Positions 51,464-60,251 are shown, counted from the stretch's first letter. The stretch: 64,000 bases of DNA from Sutcliffiella horikoshii (GCA_001636495.1 KV440964.1:3612666-3676665), one strand, 5' to 3'. Notes: generated by a model not told the origin, from the letters alone. Numbers and translations are program-made.

Positions 51464-51598
51464 TTGCGCTTTTTAGTTAATTCTGCACAGTTCTAACTTA
51501 ACTTCCGAATGCCTCCACTTAGCCCCTCCCAATTAACTCCCATTTCCCCCACTTCTCTTAATGAGTAAAGCACCCTATCAACTTGTGACTAATTTGTT

Positions 51599-51670
51599 AA
51601 AGATGTATTTTATATAATACTTTATAACTCGTCATCATATATAATAAAGATGTATTTAAAATATATCTTT
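51599..51670 (+). promoter_or_regulatory. Two NsrR-like operator palindromes upstream of hmp
   Basis: AAAGATGTATTT / AAAATATATCTTT at 51646-51670 is a near-perfect palindrome, and AAAGATGTATTTTA...TAATACTTT at 51599-51623 is a weaker one. They resemble the NsrR operator of hmp as I remember it from B. subtilis (ATGTATTTTAAATACAT type). Confidence 0.55.
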
Positions 51671-51689
51671 AAAGGGGAGGCATTTTTAG

Positions 51690-52922
51690 ATGCTTAGCTC
51701 AAAAACAATTGAAATTGTTAAATCAACCGCTCCAGTTCTAGCCGTGAAGGGTGAGGAGATTACCACCCATTTCTATAAAACTCTATTTTCCAATCATCCT
51801 GAACTATTAAATATCTTTAATCATGCTAATCAAAAGAAAGGACGCCAGCAAACCGCTTTGGCAAACACCGTCTATGCCGCAGCTACATACATCGATAAGC
51901 TGGAGGTCCTGTTGCCAGCCGTAAAGCAGATTGCCCACAAGCATAGGAGTTTAGCTGTTAAACCTGAGCATTATCCGATTGTTGGAGAACATTTGCTTGA
52001 AGCAATAAAGGCCGTGCTTGGAGATGCAGCAACAGATGAGATTATTGAAGCATGGGGAGAAGCCTATGGAGTCATTGCAGATGTGTTCATCTCCGTAGAA
52101 AAAGACATGTATGAGGCAGCGTCACATCAGCCTGCCGGTTGGGAAGATTTTAAAGACTTTGAAGTGGTGGAAAAAGTGAAGGAAAGCGACCTTATTACTT
52201 CCTTCTACTTGAAGCCTGTTGATGGATCTGCTGTACCGTCTTTCACACCAGGACAATACATTACAATCAGACTCTCCATTCCCGGAGAAACGAACTTATT
52301 CAATCGTCAGTACAGTTTATCTGATGCCACCAACGGGGAGTGCTTCCGGATCTCTGTCAAAAAAGAAAATGGTGACCCTGACGGGGTAGTATCCAATTAT
52401 CTACACAATCATGTGGAACCAGGATATAGCTTGGAAGTGACAGCACCAGCGGGTGATTTTATTCTTGAAACTAATCAAGACTCACCTGTTTACTTAATAA
52501 GTGGAGGTGTCGGCATCACACCAATGCTAAGTATGTTGAAGACGATAGCCAAAGAACAACCGGCAAGACCAACCACTTTTATTCACGCTGCCAGAAATGG
52601 CTCTGTACATGCATTTAAAGATGAGGTCAGAGAATCCATTGAAATAATGGAGAACGGGAAAAAGCTATTTGTTTATGAGAGTCCATCAGATGAGGATAAA
52701 AGATTAGGATCTTTCCATGAACAAGGTTATATCACGGAAACTATGTTAAAAACGTTAAACATAGATAAAGAAGCACTTTATTATGTGTGTGGACCAGTTC
52801 CATTCATGAAGTTTGTCATCTCGTTGCTCGGTAAACTTGGAGTCGCTGAGGAAAATATCAGATACGAGTTTTTTGGACCTTCTATTGATATGAAGAAGGA
52901 AGAAGAATTGGTGATGAAATAA
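51690..52922 (+). CDS. hmp: Flavohaemoglobin Hmp (nitric oxide dioxygenase)
   Basis: 410-aa flavohaemoprotein that converts NO to nitrate using NAD(P)H. Globin domain (1-140; proximal His in the stretch AHKHRSLAVKPEHY), FAD domain (about 155-260; RQYSLSDA), NAD domain (265-400; SGGVGITPMLSML, YVCGPVPFMK). Ribosome site GGGGAGG. Upstream palindromes suggest NsrR control. Confidence 0.93.
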   Translation: MLSSKTIEIVKSTAPVLAVKGEEITTHFYKTLFSNHPELLNIFNHANQKKGRQQTALANTVYAAATYIDKLEVLLPAVKQIAHKHRSLAVKPEHYPIVGEHLLEAIKAVLGDAATDEIIEAWGEAYGVIADVFISVEKDMYEAASHQPAGWEDFKDFEVVEKVKESDLITSFYLKPVDGSAVPSFTPGQYITIRLSIPGETNLFNRQYSLSDATNGECFRISVKKENGDPDGVVSNYLHNHVEPGYSLEVTAPAGDFILETNQDSPVYLISGGVGITPMLSMLKTIAKEQPARPTTFIHAARNGSVHAFKDEVRESIEIMENGKKLFVYESPSDEDKRLGSFHEQGYITETMLKTLNIDKEALYYVCGPVPFMKFVISLLGKLGVAEENIRYEFFGPSIDMKKEEELVMK

Positions 52923-52931
52923 CGTTTATGG

Positions 52932-52965
52932 GGAGCTTGCCGAAAGTGGCAGGCTCTTTTTTTCG
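52932..52965 (+). terminator. Terminator after hmp
   Basis: GAGCTTGCC / GGCAGGCTC arms followed by T7. Confidence 0.8.
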
Positions 52966-52981
52966 TAGGAATTGGTTAATT

Positions 52982-53112
52982 GCCGCTGTTCCTTTCCGCA
53001 AATGGCTGCGCTTTCCGCGGGGCGACCTTGAGCCTCCTCGTTTCACTGCGGGGTCTCAATATTGTCGCTACTCCCCCACTGGAGTCTACGCCATTTGCTC
53101 CAATCCACAGCT
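52982..53112 (-). repeat. Structured intergenic repeat, subtype 2 (copy 9)
   Basis: Minus strand: AGCTGTGG, GCAAATGG / CCATTTGC-type helix, GCGAC / GTCGC, TTGAG / CTCAA. Start of a repeat-rich 840-bp gap between hmp and thiE. Confidence 0.85.
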
Positions 53113-53167
53113 GAAAAATATTTGAAATGCTTGGTGAAATCCTTCTTGAGGTGTTTTCTACGGCAGG

Positions 53168-53420
53168 GAGGTCTTTTCTAACCAGGATGAAAACCTTTCT
53201 ACTTCGATATTCCCGTTAGAGAGGTCTTCATAACTCAGATGAAAACCTCTCCACTTCGATTTTCATGGCAGGGAGGTCTTCATAACTCAGATGAAGACCT
53301 CTCCACTTCAATTTTTATGCCAGAGAGGTCTTCATAACTCAGATGAAGACCTCTTCACTTCAGTTTTCACGGCAGAGAGGTCTTCATAACCAGGATGAAG
53401 ATATTGCTACTCGCCCAACG
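53168..53420. repeat. 52-bp tandem repeat with hairpin in each unit
   Basis: GAGGTCTT recurs at 53168, 53221, 53273, 53325 and 53377 (period 52-53). In the best units arms GAGGTCTTCAT and ATGAAGACCTC pair over 11 bp around AACTCAG. No ORF supported. Units 3 and 4 are the most alike, units 1 and 5 the most decayed. Confidence 0.85.
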
Positions 53421-53482
53421 GACAAGGAAGGCTACGGCAGCGATACATCGCACAAAGGTAATGCGCATTTTCAACAAGTCTT

Positions 53483-53508
53483 CGCTATTTGCTCCAATCC
53501 ACAGCTAG
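53483..53508 (-). repeat. Truncated subtype-2 repeat end
   Basis: The sequence GCTATTTGCTCCAATCCACAGCT equals the terminal part of subtype-2 copies, but the rest of the element is missing upstream. It stands where a full subtype-2 partner of copy 10 would be expected. Confidence 0.65.
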
Positions 53509-53566
53509 AAACCTGTCACCTCTGTTAGATAGTCTTTACTCATCCTTTCGGCGAATGGTATCTCCT

Positions 53567-53691
53567 TGTTGATTGTAGTGGAAGGCGCGCAGACGCCCGC
53601 GGGAGGAAGGGACAGGTGAGACCCAGCACCGGAGGGAGGAGGCTCACGGACCGCCCGCAGGCAAGCGAAGCGCCTGGAACGGAAATCAACA
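53567..53691 (+). repeat. Structured intergenic repeat, subtype 1 (copy 10)
   Basis: TGTTGATT / AATCAACA, AAGGCGC / GCGCCT and inner GTGAG / CTCAC. The CTCC arm has become CGCC, indicating some decay. Confidence 0.85.
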
Positions 53692-53715
53692 GAATTATAT
53701 ACTTTCTTCTTCTTA

Positions 53716-53752
53716 TAAAAAAACCCCCGCTCCAAGGTCAGAGCGGGGGACT
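53716..53752. terminator. Terminator after thiE
   Basis: CCCCCGCTC / GAGCGGGGG arms; an A7 stretch before the plus-strand arm becomes a T-run on the minus strand, after thiE. Confidence 0.75.
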
Positions 53753-53816
53753 AAATACAAACATGTTATAAAGTAAATGGTGATTTCATTATATCATTGA
53801 TTTGAAGAGATAGGGA

Positions 53817-54464
53817 TTAATTTTTGACAATGTTGTGAATACGACCTAGTTCTTTCGCTGCGAAAGAGGGAGAAACAGCTTTTGAGATAGCGGAAATGAC
53901 GGCTACTCCATCGCTGCCCGCCTCCAAAACCTCCACTGCATTTTCAACAGAAATACCGCCAATCCCCACAATGGGTATCGTCATGCCAACCTTCCGAATC
54001 TGCCTGATTACTTCAGACCCCTTCACTTCCCTGATGTCCTTTTTTGTGGTGGTGAAGTACATTGGGCCTACCCCTATGTAATCTGCTCCTGTGCGTACGG
54101 CTTCTGTAGCCTCTTCCATCGTATGACAGGAGACACCGATAACCATTCCAGACGCTAGCCGCTCTTTCACAAAGGAAATAGCAGTATCCTCCTGCCCGAT
54201 ATGTACGCCGTCCGCCTCCACCTCTAGCGCCAGCTCGAAATCGTCATTTACGATAAACGGAACAGCATGCTTATGACAAATCGCCTTAAGTTCCCTTGCT
54301 AACTTTAGCTTTTCCGCACCTGTCTTAGCGCCACTCCCTTTTTCACGAAATTGGAAAAGAGTGATTCCTCCGTTGATGGCTTCCTCTAGCACCACCCTCG
54401 GATCGCGTCCGTCGCAATCTGGACTGCCCATGACAAAATATACGTTCAACCATTCCCGTTTCAT
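53817..54464 (-). CDS. thiE: Thiamine-phosphate synthase ThiE
   Basis: 215-aa TIM-barrel enzyme joining HMP-PP and thiazole phosphate to thiamine phosphate. FQFREKGSG, NDDFELALEV, DGVHIGQEDT, DYIGVGPMYFTTTKKD and PIVGIGGIS are the usual ThiE blocks (the TTTKKD stretch separates ThiE from TenI). The ATG at 54464 overlaps the thiD stop as ATGA; the longer frame to 54635 is a thiD shadow. Last gene of the operon. Confidence 0.9.
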   Translation of the reverse strand: MKREWLNVYFVMGSPDCDGRDPRVVLEEAINGGITLFQFREKGSGAKTGAEKLKLARELKAICHKHAVPFIVNDDFELALEVEADGVHIGQEDTAISFVKERLASGMVIGVSCHTMEEATEAVRTGADYIGVGPMYFTTTKKDIREVKGSEVIRQIRKVGMTIPIVGIGGISVENAVEVLEAGSDGVAVISAISKAVSPSFAAKELGRIHNIVKN

Positions 54465-55264
54465 ACCCCTACACCAGCTTTCCGGTAAGCCCAATGATTG
54501 GTCGGACCATGGCCTGCACCTATGCCAAGCTCGTTCTCTATGGCATGATGAATAAATCGTTTCGCCGTTAGGATGGCATGTTCGACTGTACAACCTTTCG
54601 CAAGACTCGCGGCGATGGCCGCTGCAAAGGTACAACCAGTACCATGGGTATGCTTTGTATCAATGCGCAGGCTTTTCAGTTCACGAAAGCTGCTGCCATC
54701 ATATACAAGGTCGACCAACTCGTCCCCTTCCCCATGTCCACCTTTGATGACAACATTAGAGGATCCTAGCTTATGAAGCATTCTCGCCGCTTCCTTCCTC
54801 CTGTCCAGTGTGTCTAAATTCATTTCCGTCAGTACTTCCGCCTCCGGAATGTTTGGCGTTGTAACGGTCGCAAGTGGGAGCAGTTTTTCACGAATGGCCC
54901 TTATCGCATCGTCCTGCAAAAGCTTTGCCCCACCTTTTGCAATCATGACCGGATCCACCACCACATTTCCCCAGCCATACTCCTTTATTTTGTTTGCAAC
55001 AGACTCTATAATGACACCACTGAAAAGCATTCCGGTCTTTAGAGCATTCGGCTGTAAATCCACTGCAATGGAGTGCAATTGCTCCAGCACCATGTCCAGA
55101 GGAATCGGATAGACACTTTGAACCCCTAAGGTGTTTTGGGCGGTCAAGGCGGTGATCGCCGACATGCCAAACACGTCCAACTCCTGAAACGTTTTGATAT
55201 CCGCCTGGATGCCGGCTCCTCCGCCACTGTCGGAACCTGCTATCGTCAATACTTTTGCTACCAT
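54461..55264 (-). CDS. thiD: HMP/HMP-P kinase ThiD
   Basis: 267-aa ribokinase-fold enzyme phosphorylating hydroxymethylpyrimidine twice. N-terminal GSDSGGGAGIQADIKTF, VVVDPVMIAKGGAKLL, VTPNIPEAEVL-like segment and the anion hole DTKHTHGTGCTFAAAI are all present. Overlaps thiE by 4 bp. Part of the TPP-riboswitch operon. Confidence 0.92.
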   Translation of the reverse strand: MVAKVLTIAGSDSGGGAGIQADIKTFQELDVFGMSAITALTAQNTLGVQSVYPIPLDMVLEQLHSIAVDLQPNALKTGMLFSGVIIESVANKIKEYGWGNVVVDPVMIAKGGAKLLQDDAIRAIREKLLPLATVTTPNIPEAEVLTEMNLDTLDRRKEAARMLHKLGSSNVVIKGGHGEGDELVDLVYDGSSFRELKSLRIDTKHTHGTGCTFAAAIAASLAKGCTVEHAILTAKRFIHHAIENELGIGAGHGPTNHWAYRKAGVGV

Positions 55265-55279
55265 AGATTTCTCAGTCCC

Positions 55280-56308
55280 TTATCCAAAATATCGGTGATA
55301 CAATGTTTTCGCTCTAGCAATCTCTTTTGTCCCGTGAACTAGCACTCTTCCATCCTTGAAAGCTACAAGGCGATGGTCCTCCACCTGGAAGGACATCAGA
55401 TATGGGTTGCCTTCCACGCTGACACCCTGGGCTTCAAGCTGTTCCTTAAGTGCCACAAGCCCTCTTCCTTCACTCCATGATTCTGGTGGCCTTATTTGTA
55501 CGGAATCTCTTCCGCATAGGACGGCTGTTTTCGTCTGGTTTTCAAAAGAAAGATGGGGATATGTCCGATTTTCCCCACAGCTCTGGCATTGTAAATCTTT
55601 CAATTTCTCCACATTCAAGGATACATACTGGTTCTTCCACAAATCGAAGGATACAAGTTTACGATTGCAGTCTCTGAGGTTACCAGATAGAATTTTCAAC
55701 GCCTCGGCAACTTGATGCGCAACCACCATCCCGACAGCTGGGGCAATGATTCCCGCTGTATCGCAGGTTGCCCCGCCTAGTGGAACTGTTTTCAACAAGC
55801 ACTGCAAACATGGTGTTTCCCCCGGAAGGATGGCAAAGCAAATACCGTAACTTCCTACACATGCCCCGTATATCCATGGAGTGGCATATTTTTGACATAC
55901 ATCATTCATGATCATGCGGATGTCAAAATTATCGGTCGCATCAAGCAGCAGGTCGAACCTTTCTCTTTTCATCAGCGCCTCCAGGCTATCTGCCGTTACA
56001 TCTGCTACCCGTGCATCGACTTCTACTTCCGAATTGATTAGCTTTAACCTTTCCTTTGCAGCCACCGCTTTCGGGAGCTTTTCATGTGCATCCTTTTCGC
56101 TATAGAGCTGTTGGCGCTGCAGGTTGCTCCACTCCACATAATCCCTGTCTATAATCGTGAGCTTCCCGACTCCCGCTCTGACCAGCGCCTCGGCATTGCC
56201 TGTGCCCAATGCCCCTGCACCGATGAGCAATACGTGTTTCTCACGGATGCTTTGCTGTCCGTCCACTCCTATTGGTTCGAATAGCGTTTGACGTGAATAG
56301 CGTTCCAT
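55280..56308 (-). CDS. thiF: ThiF, ThiS adenylyltransferase
   Basis: 342-aa E1-like enzyme that adenylates the C-terminal Gly of ThiS. Nucleotide fold LLIGAGALGTGNAEALVRAGVG, IDRDYVEWSNLQRQ; Cys pairs (CLQC and CQSC) could bind zinc. A C-terminal rhodanese-like or ThiS-like tail beyond residue 265 is short. Start overlaps the thiG stop by one base. Confidence 0.88.
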   Translation of the reverse strand: MERYSRQTLFEPIGVDGQQSIREKHVLLIGAGALGTGNAEALVRAGVGKLTIIDRDYVEWSNLQRQQLYSEKDAHEKLPKAVAAKERLKLINSEVEVDARVADVTADSLEALMKRERFDLLLDATDNFDIRMIMNDVCQKYATPWIYGACVGSYGICFAILPGETPCLQCLLKTVPLGGATCDTAGIIAPAVGMVVAHQVAEALKILSGNLRDCNRKLVSFDLWKNQYVSLNVEKLKDLQCQSCGENRTYPHLSFENQTKTAVLCGRDSVQIRPPESWSEGRGLVALKEQLEAQGVSVEGNPYLMSFQVEDHRLVAFKDGRVLVHGTKEIARAKTLYHRYFG

Positions 56309-57075
56309 TACCCCACACTCATTCCTTCAGTTGGGCTGCTGGCTGTCGCGTAACGTTTCTTTTCCATTCTGCCTGCCTCATACCCGAGACGTCCGGCTTC
56401 AATCGCGAGTTTCATAGCCTCAGCCATTTTTACAGGATTCTTCGCTGCTGATACGGCTGTATTTAATAGTACTCCATCCGCACCAAGCTCCATCGCCTTA
56501 GCTGCATCTGCTGGCGAACCAATTCCTGCATCCACGATGACCGGAACATTTGCTTGCTCGATGATAAAGCCCAGATTCAACTCATTGATGATTCCTTGTC
56601 CAGATCCGATCGGGGAAGCTCCAGGCATAATGGCATGGGCACCAAGCTCTTCTAGTTTCCTTGCCAGCACCACATCATCTGATGTATATGGCAGCACTAT
56701 AAAGCCTTCTTTTAAAAGCTCTTCCGTTGCCTTCAACGTTTCCACCGGATCTGGCAGTAGTGTTTTCCAGCAGCCGATCACTTCCACTTTGATCATGTCA
56801 CAAAGACCGGAAGCCTTAGCAAGCTTCGCAATTCTCACAGCCTCTTCCGCTGTTTTAGCTCCAGCCGTGTTTGGCAGTAGCGTATATTTCGCCAAATCCA
56901 ACTTTTCCAGAAAGTTCGGTTGACTTGCTTCAAAGATATTCATCCTTCTTACCGCAAACGTCAGAATTTCCGAACCTGAAACATCCACCGCCTGCTTTTG
57001 GGTATCAAAGTCCGGGTACTTCCCTGTCCCTAGTAATAAACGAGAATTAAATGTGTATGAACCAATTTTCAACAT
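56308..57075 (-). CDS. thiG: Thiazole synthase ThiG
   Basis: 255-aa TIM-barrel enzyme forming the thiazole ring from DXP, dehydroglycine and ThiS-thiocarboxylate. Schiff-base lysine in [16 protein letters not shown], plus [20 protein letters not shown] and the C-terminal [15 protein letters not shown] one nt after the thiS stop. Confidence 0.93.
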   Translation of the reverse strand: MLKIGSYTFNSRLLLGTGKYPDFDTQKQAVDVSGSEILTFAVRRMNIFEASQPNFLEKLDLAKYTLLPNTAGAKTAEEAVRIAKLAKASGLCDMIKVEVIGCWKTLLPDPVETLKATEELLKEGFIVLPYTSDDVVLARKLEELGAHAIMPGASPIGSGQGIINELNLGFIIEQANVPVIVDAGIGSPADAAKAMELGADGVLLNTAVSAAKNPVKMAEAMKLAIEAGRLGYEAGRMEKKRYATASSPTEGMSVG

Positions 57076-57076
57076 A

Positions 57077-57283
57077 TTAACCGCCTCCTACGAAATGTAC
57101 TAATTCTAATTGATCGCCGTCTAGTACGCTCTCTGCGTTGTGACGATCCTTTTGTAAAATCTCTTTGTTCTTTTCCACAATGACTACTTTCTGATCCAAT
57201 TGAAAATGCTCCAACAGTTCGGATACGGTCGTGACAGTATCCGGGATTTCAATGGAGTCCCCATTAATGAAAACCTTCATCAT
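57077..57283 (-). CDS. thiS: Sulfur carrier ThiS
   Basis: 68-aa ubiquitin-fold protein ending VHFVGGG, whose last Gly becomes the thiocarboxylate. The ATG at 57283 (AAAGGGGTG upstream, within the thiO end) is chosen; the next ATG (57280) is equally possible. Confidence 0.92.
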   Translation of the reverse strand: MMKVFINGDSIEIPDTVTTVSELLEHFQLDQKVVIVEKNKEILQKDRHNAESVLDGDQLELVHFVGGG

Positions 57284-57287
57284 CTCT

Positions 57288-58415
57288 TCACCCCTTTGCA
57301 TGCTCTTTTACTCTATCTAACCTGAAGTCTTCTAAGTAACCAGGTACAGGCTCTCCCTGAATCATTTTCGCTACCAGTTTCCCGGTTATCGGGGAGAGCA
57401 GGATTCCATTTCGATAATGCCCTGTAGCGATAACAAGATTCTTGTAATTCGGATGTTGCCCAAGATAGGGAAGGCCATCCCCTGTTTGCGGGCGTATCCC
57501 TGACCATGAGCGTTCAAAAGTGGCACTCTTAACGGCCGGAAGCACTCTGGCCGCCGCCTCCATCAACTGAAAAAGCCCTCCTACCGTAACATTCTCGGAA
57601 AATGTGTTAGAGATCATCGTTGCCCCGATGATCAACCTGTTTTCACTCTTTGGAACAAGGTAGCAGGTCTCCGTAAAAACGGTACTTGAGAGCAATGGTC
57701 GATCTGTGATGACAGAAAAGCACTCCCCCTTTACTGGGTAAGCGGGCAATGTCATCCCGCACTCCTCTAGCACCCTTTTACTCCAGGCACCTGCAGCAAC
57801 GACTACATGTTCCCCATCAAACGTTCCGTTGCTAGTTTCAACACCTTTAACGACACTTCCATCCATAATCAGCGAATACACCTCTACATACTCTTTCACT
57901 TCCGCTCCAAGGTTGACTGCCGATTTTGCAAATGCATGGGTAAGTCGTGCCGGATTGACATGGCCATCCATGGGAATGTCCATCGCACCCATCAAAGCAT
58001 CCGAAAGTTGCCCCTCCCTTTCTGCTACTTGTTCCGGAGCAAGCCATTCTGCCCGTTCCCCTAACTTTTGTTGAAAAGCAATCGAGCTTTTTAAATGCCG
58101 CGCCTCTTCATCATTCATTGCAAGCTTTAGCATTCCTTTCTGAACAAGCTCTATGTCGATACCCGAGTGCTCTTTTAACTCGTATTGAAGCGAGGGAAAC
58201 ATAGCCCTGCTTTCCTTGGCAATAGTAAAAAGGGCACCTTCTTCCGTCACTTCCACTTGTGCTCCAAGCATACCTGCAGCTGCACTAGATGCCTTACCTG
58301 CCAACTTCTCTCTCTCCAAAAGCAATACACGTTTCCCTTCACGGGCAAGATAGTAGGCAATGGAACAGCCATTAACACCACCACCAATAATAATTACGTC
58401 ATAGCTTTTATTCAT
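57288..58415 (-). CDS. thiO: Glycine oxidase ThiO
   Basis: 375-aa FAD enzyme producing dehydroglycine for ThiG. N-terminal dinucleotide fold IIGGGVNGCSIAYYLAREG and the C-terminal GIRPQTGDGLPYLG / ATGHYRNGILLSP segments are typical of DAAO-type glycine oxidases. Overlaps tenI by 4 bp (ATGA). Confidence 0.9.
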   Translation of the reverse strand: MNKSYDVIIIGGGVNGCSIAYYLAREGKRVLLLEREKLAGKASSAAAGMLGAQVEVTEEGALFTIAKESRAMFPSLQYELKEHSGIDIELVQKGMLKLAMNDEEARHLKSSIAFQQKLGERAEWLAPEQVAEREGQLSDALMGAMDIPMDGHVNPARLTHAFAKSAVNLGAEVKEYVEVYSLIMDGSVVKGVETSNGTFDGEHVVVAAGAWSKRVLEECGMTLPAYPVKGECFSVITDRPLLSSTVFTETCYLVPKSENRLIIGATMISNTFSENVTVGGLFQLMEAAARVLPAVKSATFERSWSGIRPQTGDGLPYLGQHPNYKNLVIATGHYRNGILLSPITGKLVAKMIQGEPVPGYLEDFRLDRVKEHAKG

Positions 58416-59026
58416 CCAATCTCCTCCTTTTCAGCAAGCAAAACTGCTTGAAAGGCTTTAGCTGCATGAACCTTATCTTCTGCTTCCATAATTCCCGACA
58501 TGACTGCTACCCCTCCAGTCCCGGAAACCTTTAGCTCCTGAAGTTTATCAGGAGTTATCCCGCCTATGGCAATAACAGGGATCTTCAATGACCTTGTTAG
58601 CTTCCTTAATTCCATCAGACCTTTAGGGATCAACCCCTCCTTGGAGGAAGTAGAATAGATATGGCCATATAGGATAAAATCAGCCCCGTCCATTTCTGCC
58701 TGTATTGCCTCTTCGTAACTATGTACCGACTTACCTACCCTTAATTCAGGAAAATTTCTGCGAATCTCGGAAACTCCAAGACTGTGATAGGCCAGTTGAA
58801 CTCCTCCGACATTGAGTACATGAGCTACATCGACACGGTCGTTTATGATGATCTTCCCTGGACGAACCCCAGATCTAATCAGTTCATTAACTAGTTCAAA
58901 GACCTCCTGCGCACTTCGGTGTTTTTCTCTTACATGGATGAAATCCACTGACTCATGGACTTCACTCAAGATGGCAACAAGCTCTTCCTTCGTTTTTTTA
59001 CCATCCGTAATAAGATGCAATTGCAA
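58412..59026 (-). CDS. tenI: Thiazole tautomerase TenI
   Basis: 204-aa ThiE-like barrel. It lacks the pyrophosphate-binding TTTKKD block of ThiE (here YSTSSKEGL), as TenI proteins do, and has HVREKHRS and VIAIGGITPDKL. TenI converts the thiazole product to its aromatic form. Start is TTG at 59026. First gene of the operon behind the riboswitch and repeat copy 11. Confidence 0.85.
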   Translation of the reverse strand: MQLHLITDGKKTKEELVAILSEVHESVDFIHVREKHRSAQEVFELVNELIRSGVRPGKIIINDRVDVAHVLNVGGVQLAYHSLGVSEIRRNFPELRVGKSVHSYEEAIQAEMDGADFILYGHIYSTSSKEGLIPKGLMELRKLTRSLKIPVIAIGGITPDKLQELKVSGTGGVAVMSGIMEAEDKVHAAKAFQAVLLAEKEEIG

Positions 59027-59063
59027 AGATCCTCACCCTTTTTTTCATGTTTATTCAGATTTC

Positions 59064-59191
59064 CCTGTAGATTGTAGTGCAAGGTGTGAGACTCCTAAGG
59101 GAGATAGCGGTAGCTTGAGACCCCGCAACGAAGTGAGGAGGCTCAAGCATCGCCCCTAGGAAAGCGAACACCTGGAACGGAAATCTACAGG
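59064..59191 (+). repeat. Structured intergenic repeat, subtype 3 (copy 11)
   Basis: CCTGTAGATT / AATCTACAGG outer arms, AGGTGT / ACACCT second helix, TTGAG / CTCAA inner helix. It lies between the riboswitch terminator and tenI, that is in the transcribed leader, in antisense orientation to the operon. Confidence 0.85.
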
Positions 59192-59225
59192 AGTTTGATA
59201 GACTATTTCAAACTCAAAACAACGT

Positions 59226-59260
59226 AAAAAACCCACTCTTTAACGTAAAGAGTGGGTTTC
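59226..59260 (-). terminator. Terminator of the tenI-operon TPP riboswitch
   Basis: AACCCACTCTTTA / TAAAGAGTGGGTT arms, then TTTTACG on the minus strand; acts as expression platform. Confidence 0.85.
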
Positions 59261-59300
59261 ATCTATGTGTGGTATGTAGAGCCAACAGTGATAGAGCATT

Positions 59301-59393
59301 TCCACTTCCCTACGCTAGTACAAACTAGATCAGGTTCAAAGGGTCTGGAAATTACTCTTTCCATCTCAGTCACTTTTGACTCCCCTAGTGTTA
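59301..59393 (-). promoter_or_regulatory. TPP riboswitch upstream of tenI-thiOSGFDE
   Basis: Thi-box on the minus strand: CTAGGGGAGTC, CTGAGAT, ACCCTTTGAACCTGATCTAG, GCGTAGGGAAGTGG. The terminator 40 nt downstream implies transcriptional control: TPP binding favours termination. Confidence 0.95.
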
Positions 59394-59456
59394 CGAGTTA
59401 TTCAATTGATGGCTTCAGTATAGCACACAATTTCTAATTTTCAAACGAAATGCATG

Positions 59457-60251
59457 CTATCCGGTGTATCTGACATCCGTTACCGGTACATAAGGTAACC
59501 TTATGCCAAGATACAGGGATAAAGCAATCATCAAGAAAATTAAAAACACGAACCACAGATCCATCCGGGAGTAGCCCAGCTCGTAATAGTAGGTACGATT
59601 CTTTTGATTACTAAAACGCTTTGCTTCCATGGCCACCGCAATTCGGTGGGCTCTTCTGATACTCTGCGAGAGTAAAGGGATGCTGTAAAAATACACCTTT
59701 TTCAACAAGCTGCCTTTTTGCTCTACTCCCCTTACAATCAGCGCCTTCCTTAAGGTGAGAAATTCCTCTAGGATTAACGGCAAGAGACGGATACCCGCCA
59801 TAAAACTATAAGCGAATTTCGGCGGCAACTTCCATTGTTGCATCAAAGAATAGAATAAGTATACCGGTTGGGTCGTCAAGGCGAATATCAACCCGCTAAA
59901 AGCAAATGCAAGTGAACGCAAACCTAAATGAATGCCACGATAGAAGCTTTCCTCTGATACTTTGATAAGACCGAACTCCAGCCAGGCTGTATCCCCTTTC
60001 CCAAACATCACCATGGAGATTGCCGATGTAAAAAATAAAAAGATAAACGGTATCAGCAATAATAGCTTAAGCTTATAGGTTTGTCCTGTCATTAATAGAT
60101 AGACCACCAATAGAATCCCAGTTAAATTCAGCATCACATTAATATTATGGATGAACAGAATTCCTATAAATAGGAGGACCATCCCGAGAAGTTTGAAGCT
60201 TGGATTGATTTCATGCATCCACGTTTTATTTTTATAAAGCTCCAACTGCAT
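59457..60251 (-). CDS. ykoC: ECF transporter T component (YkoC-like)
   Basis: 264-aa membrane protein with five or six helices and the CbiQ-type ATPase contact (GIRLLPLILEEFLTLRKALIVRGVE, then RRAHRIAVAMEAKRF). It couples ATP hydrolysis by YkoD to the substrate protein YkoE. Overlaps ykoD by 20 bp. Last gene of the tenA operon. Confidence 0.85.
   Translation of the reverse strand: MQLELYKNKTWMHEINPSFKLLGMVLLFIGILFIHNINVMLNLTGILLVVYLLMTGQTYKLKLLLLIPFIFLFFTSAISMVMFGKGDTAWLEFGLIKVSEESFYRGIHLGLRSLAFAFSGLIFALTTQPVYLFYSLMQQWKLPPKFAYSFMAGIRLLPLILEEFLTLRKALIVRGVEQKGSLLKKVYFYSIPLLSQSIRRAHRIAVAMEAKRFSNQKNRTYYYELGYSRMDLWFVFLIFLMIALSLYLGIRLPYVPVTDVRYTG

Noticed and set aside
53168-53420. CRISPR-like array
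   Set aside because: Period is short (52), the whole unit is conserved so there are no unique spacers, each unit is self-complementary throughout, and no cas gene is nearby.
53817-54635. Long N-terminus of ThiE (272 aa)
   Set aside because: The first 57 residues are a frame-shifted shadow of thiD; the ATGA-coupled start at 54464 gives the family length.
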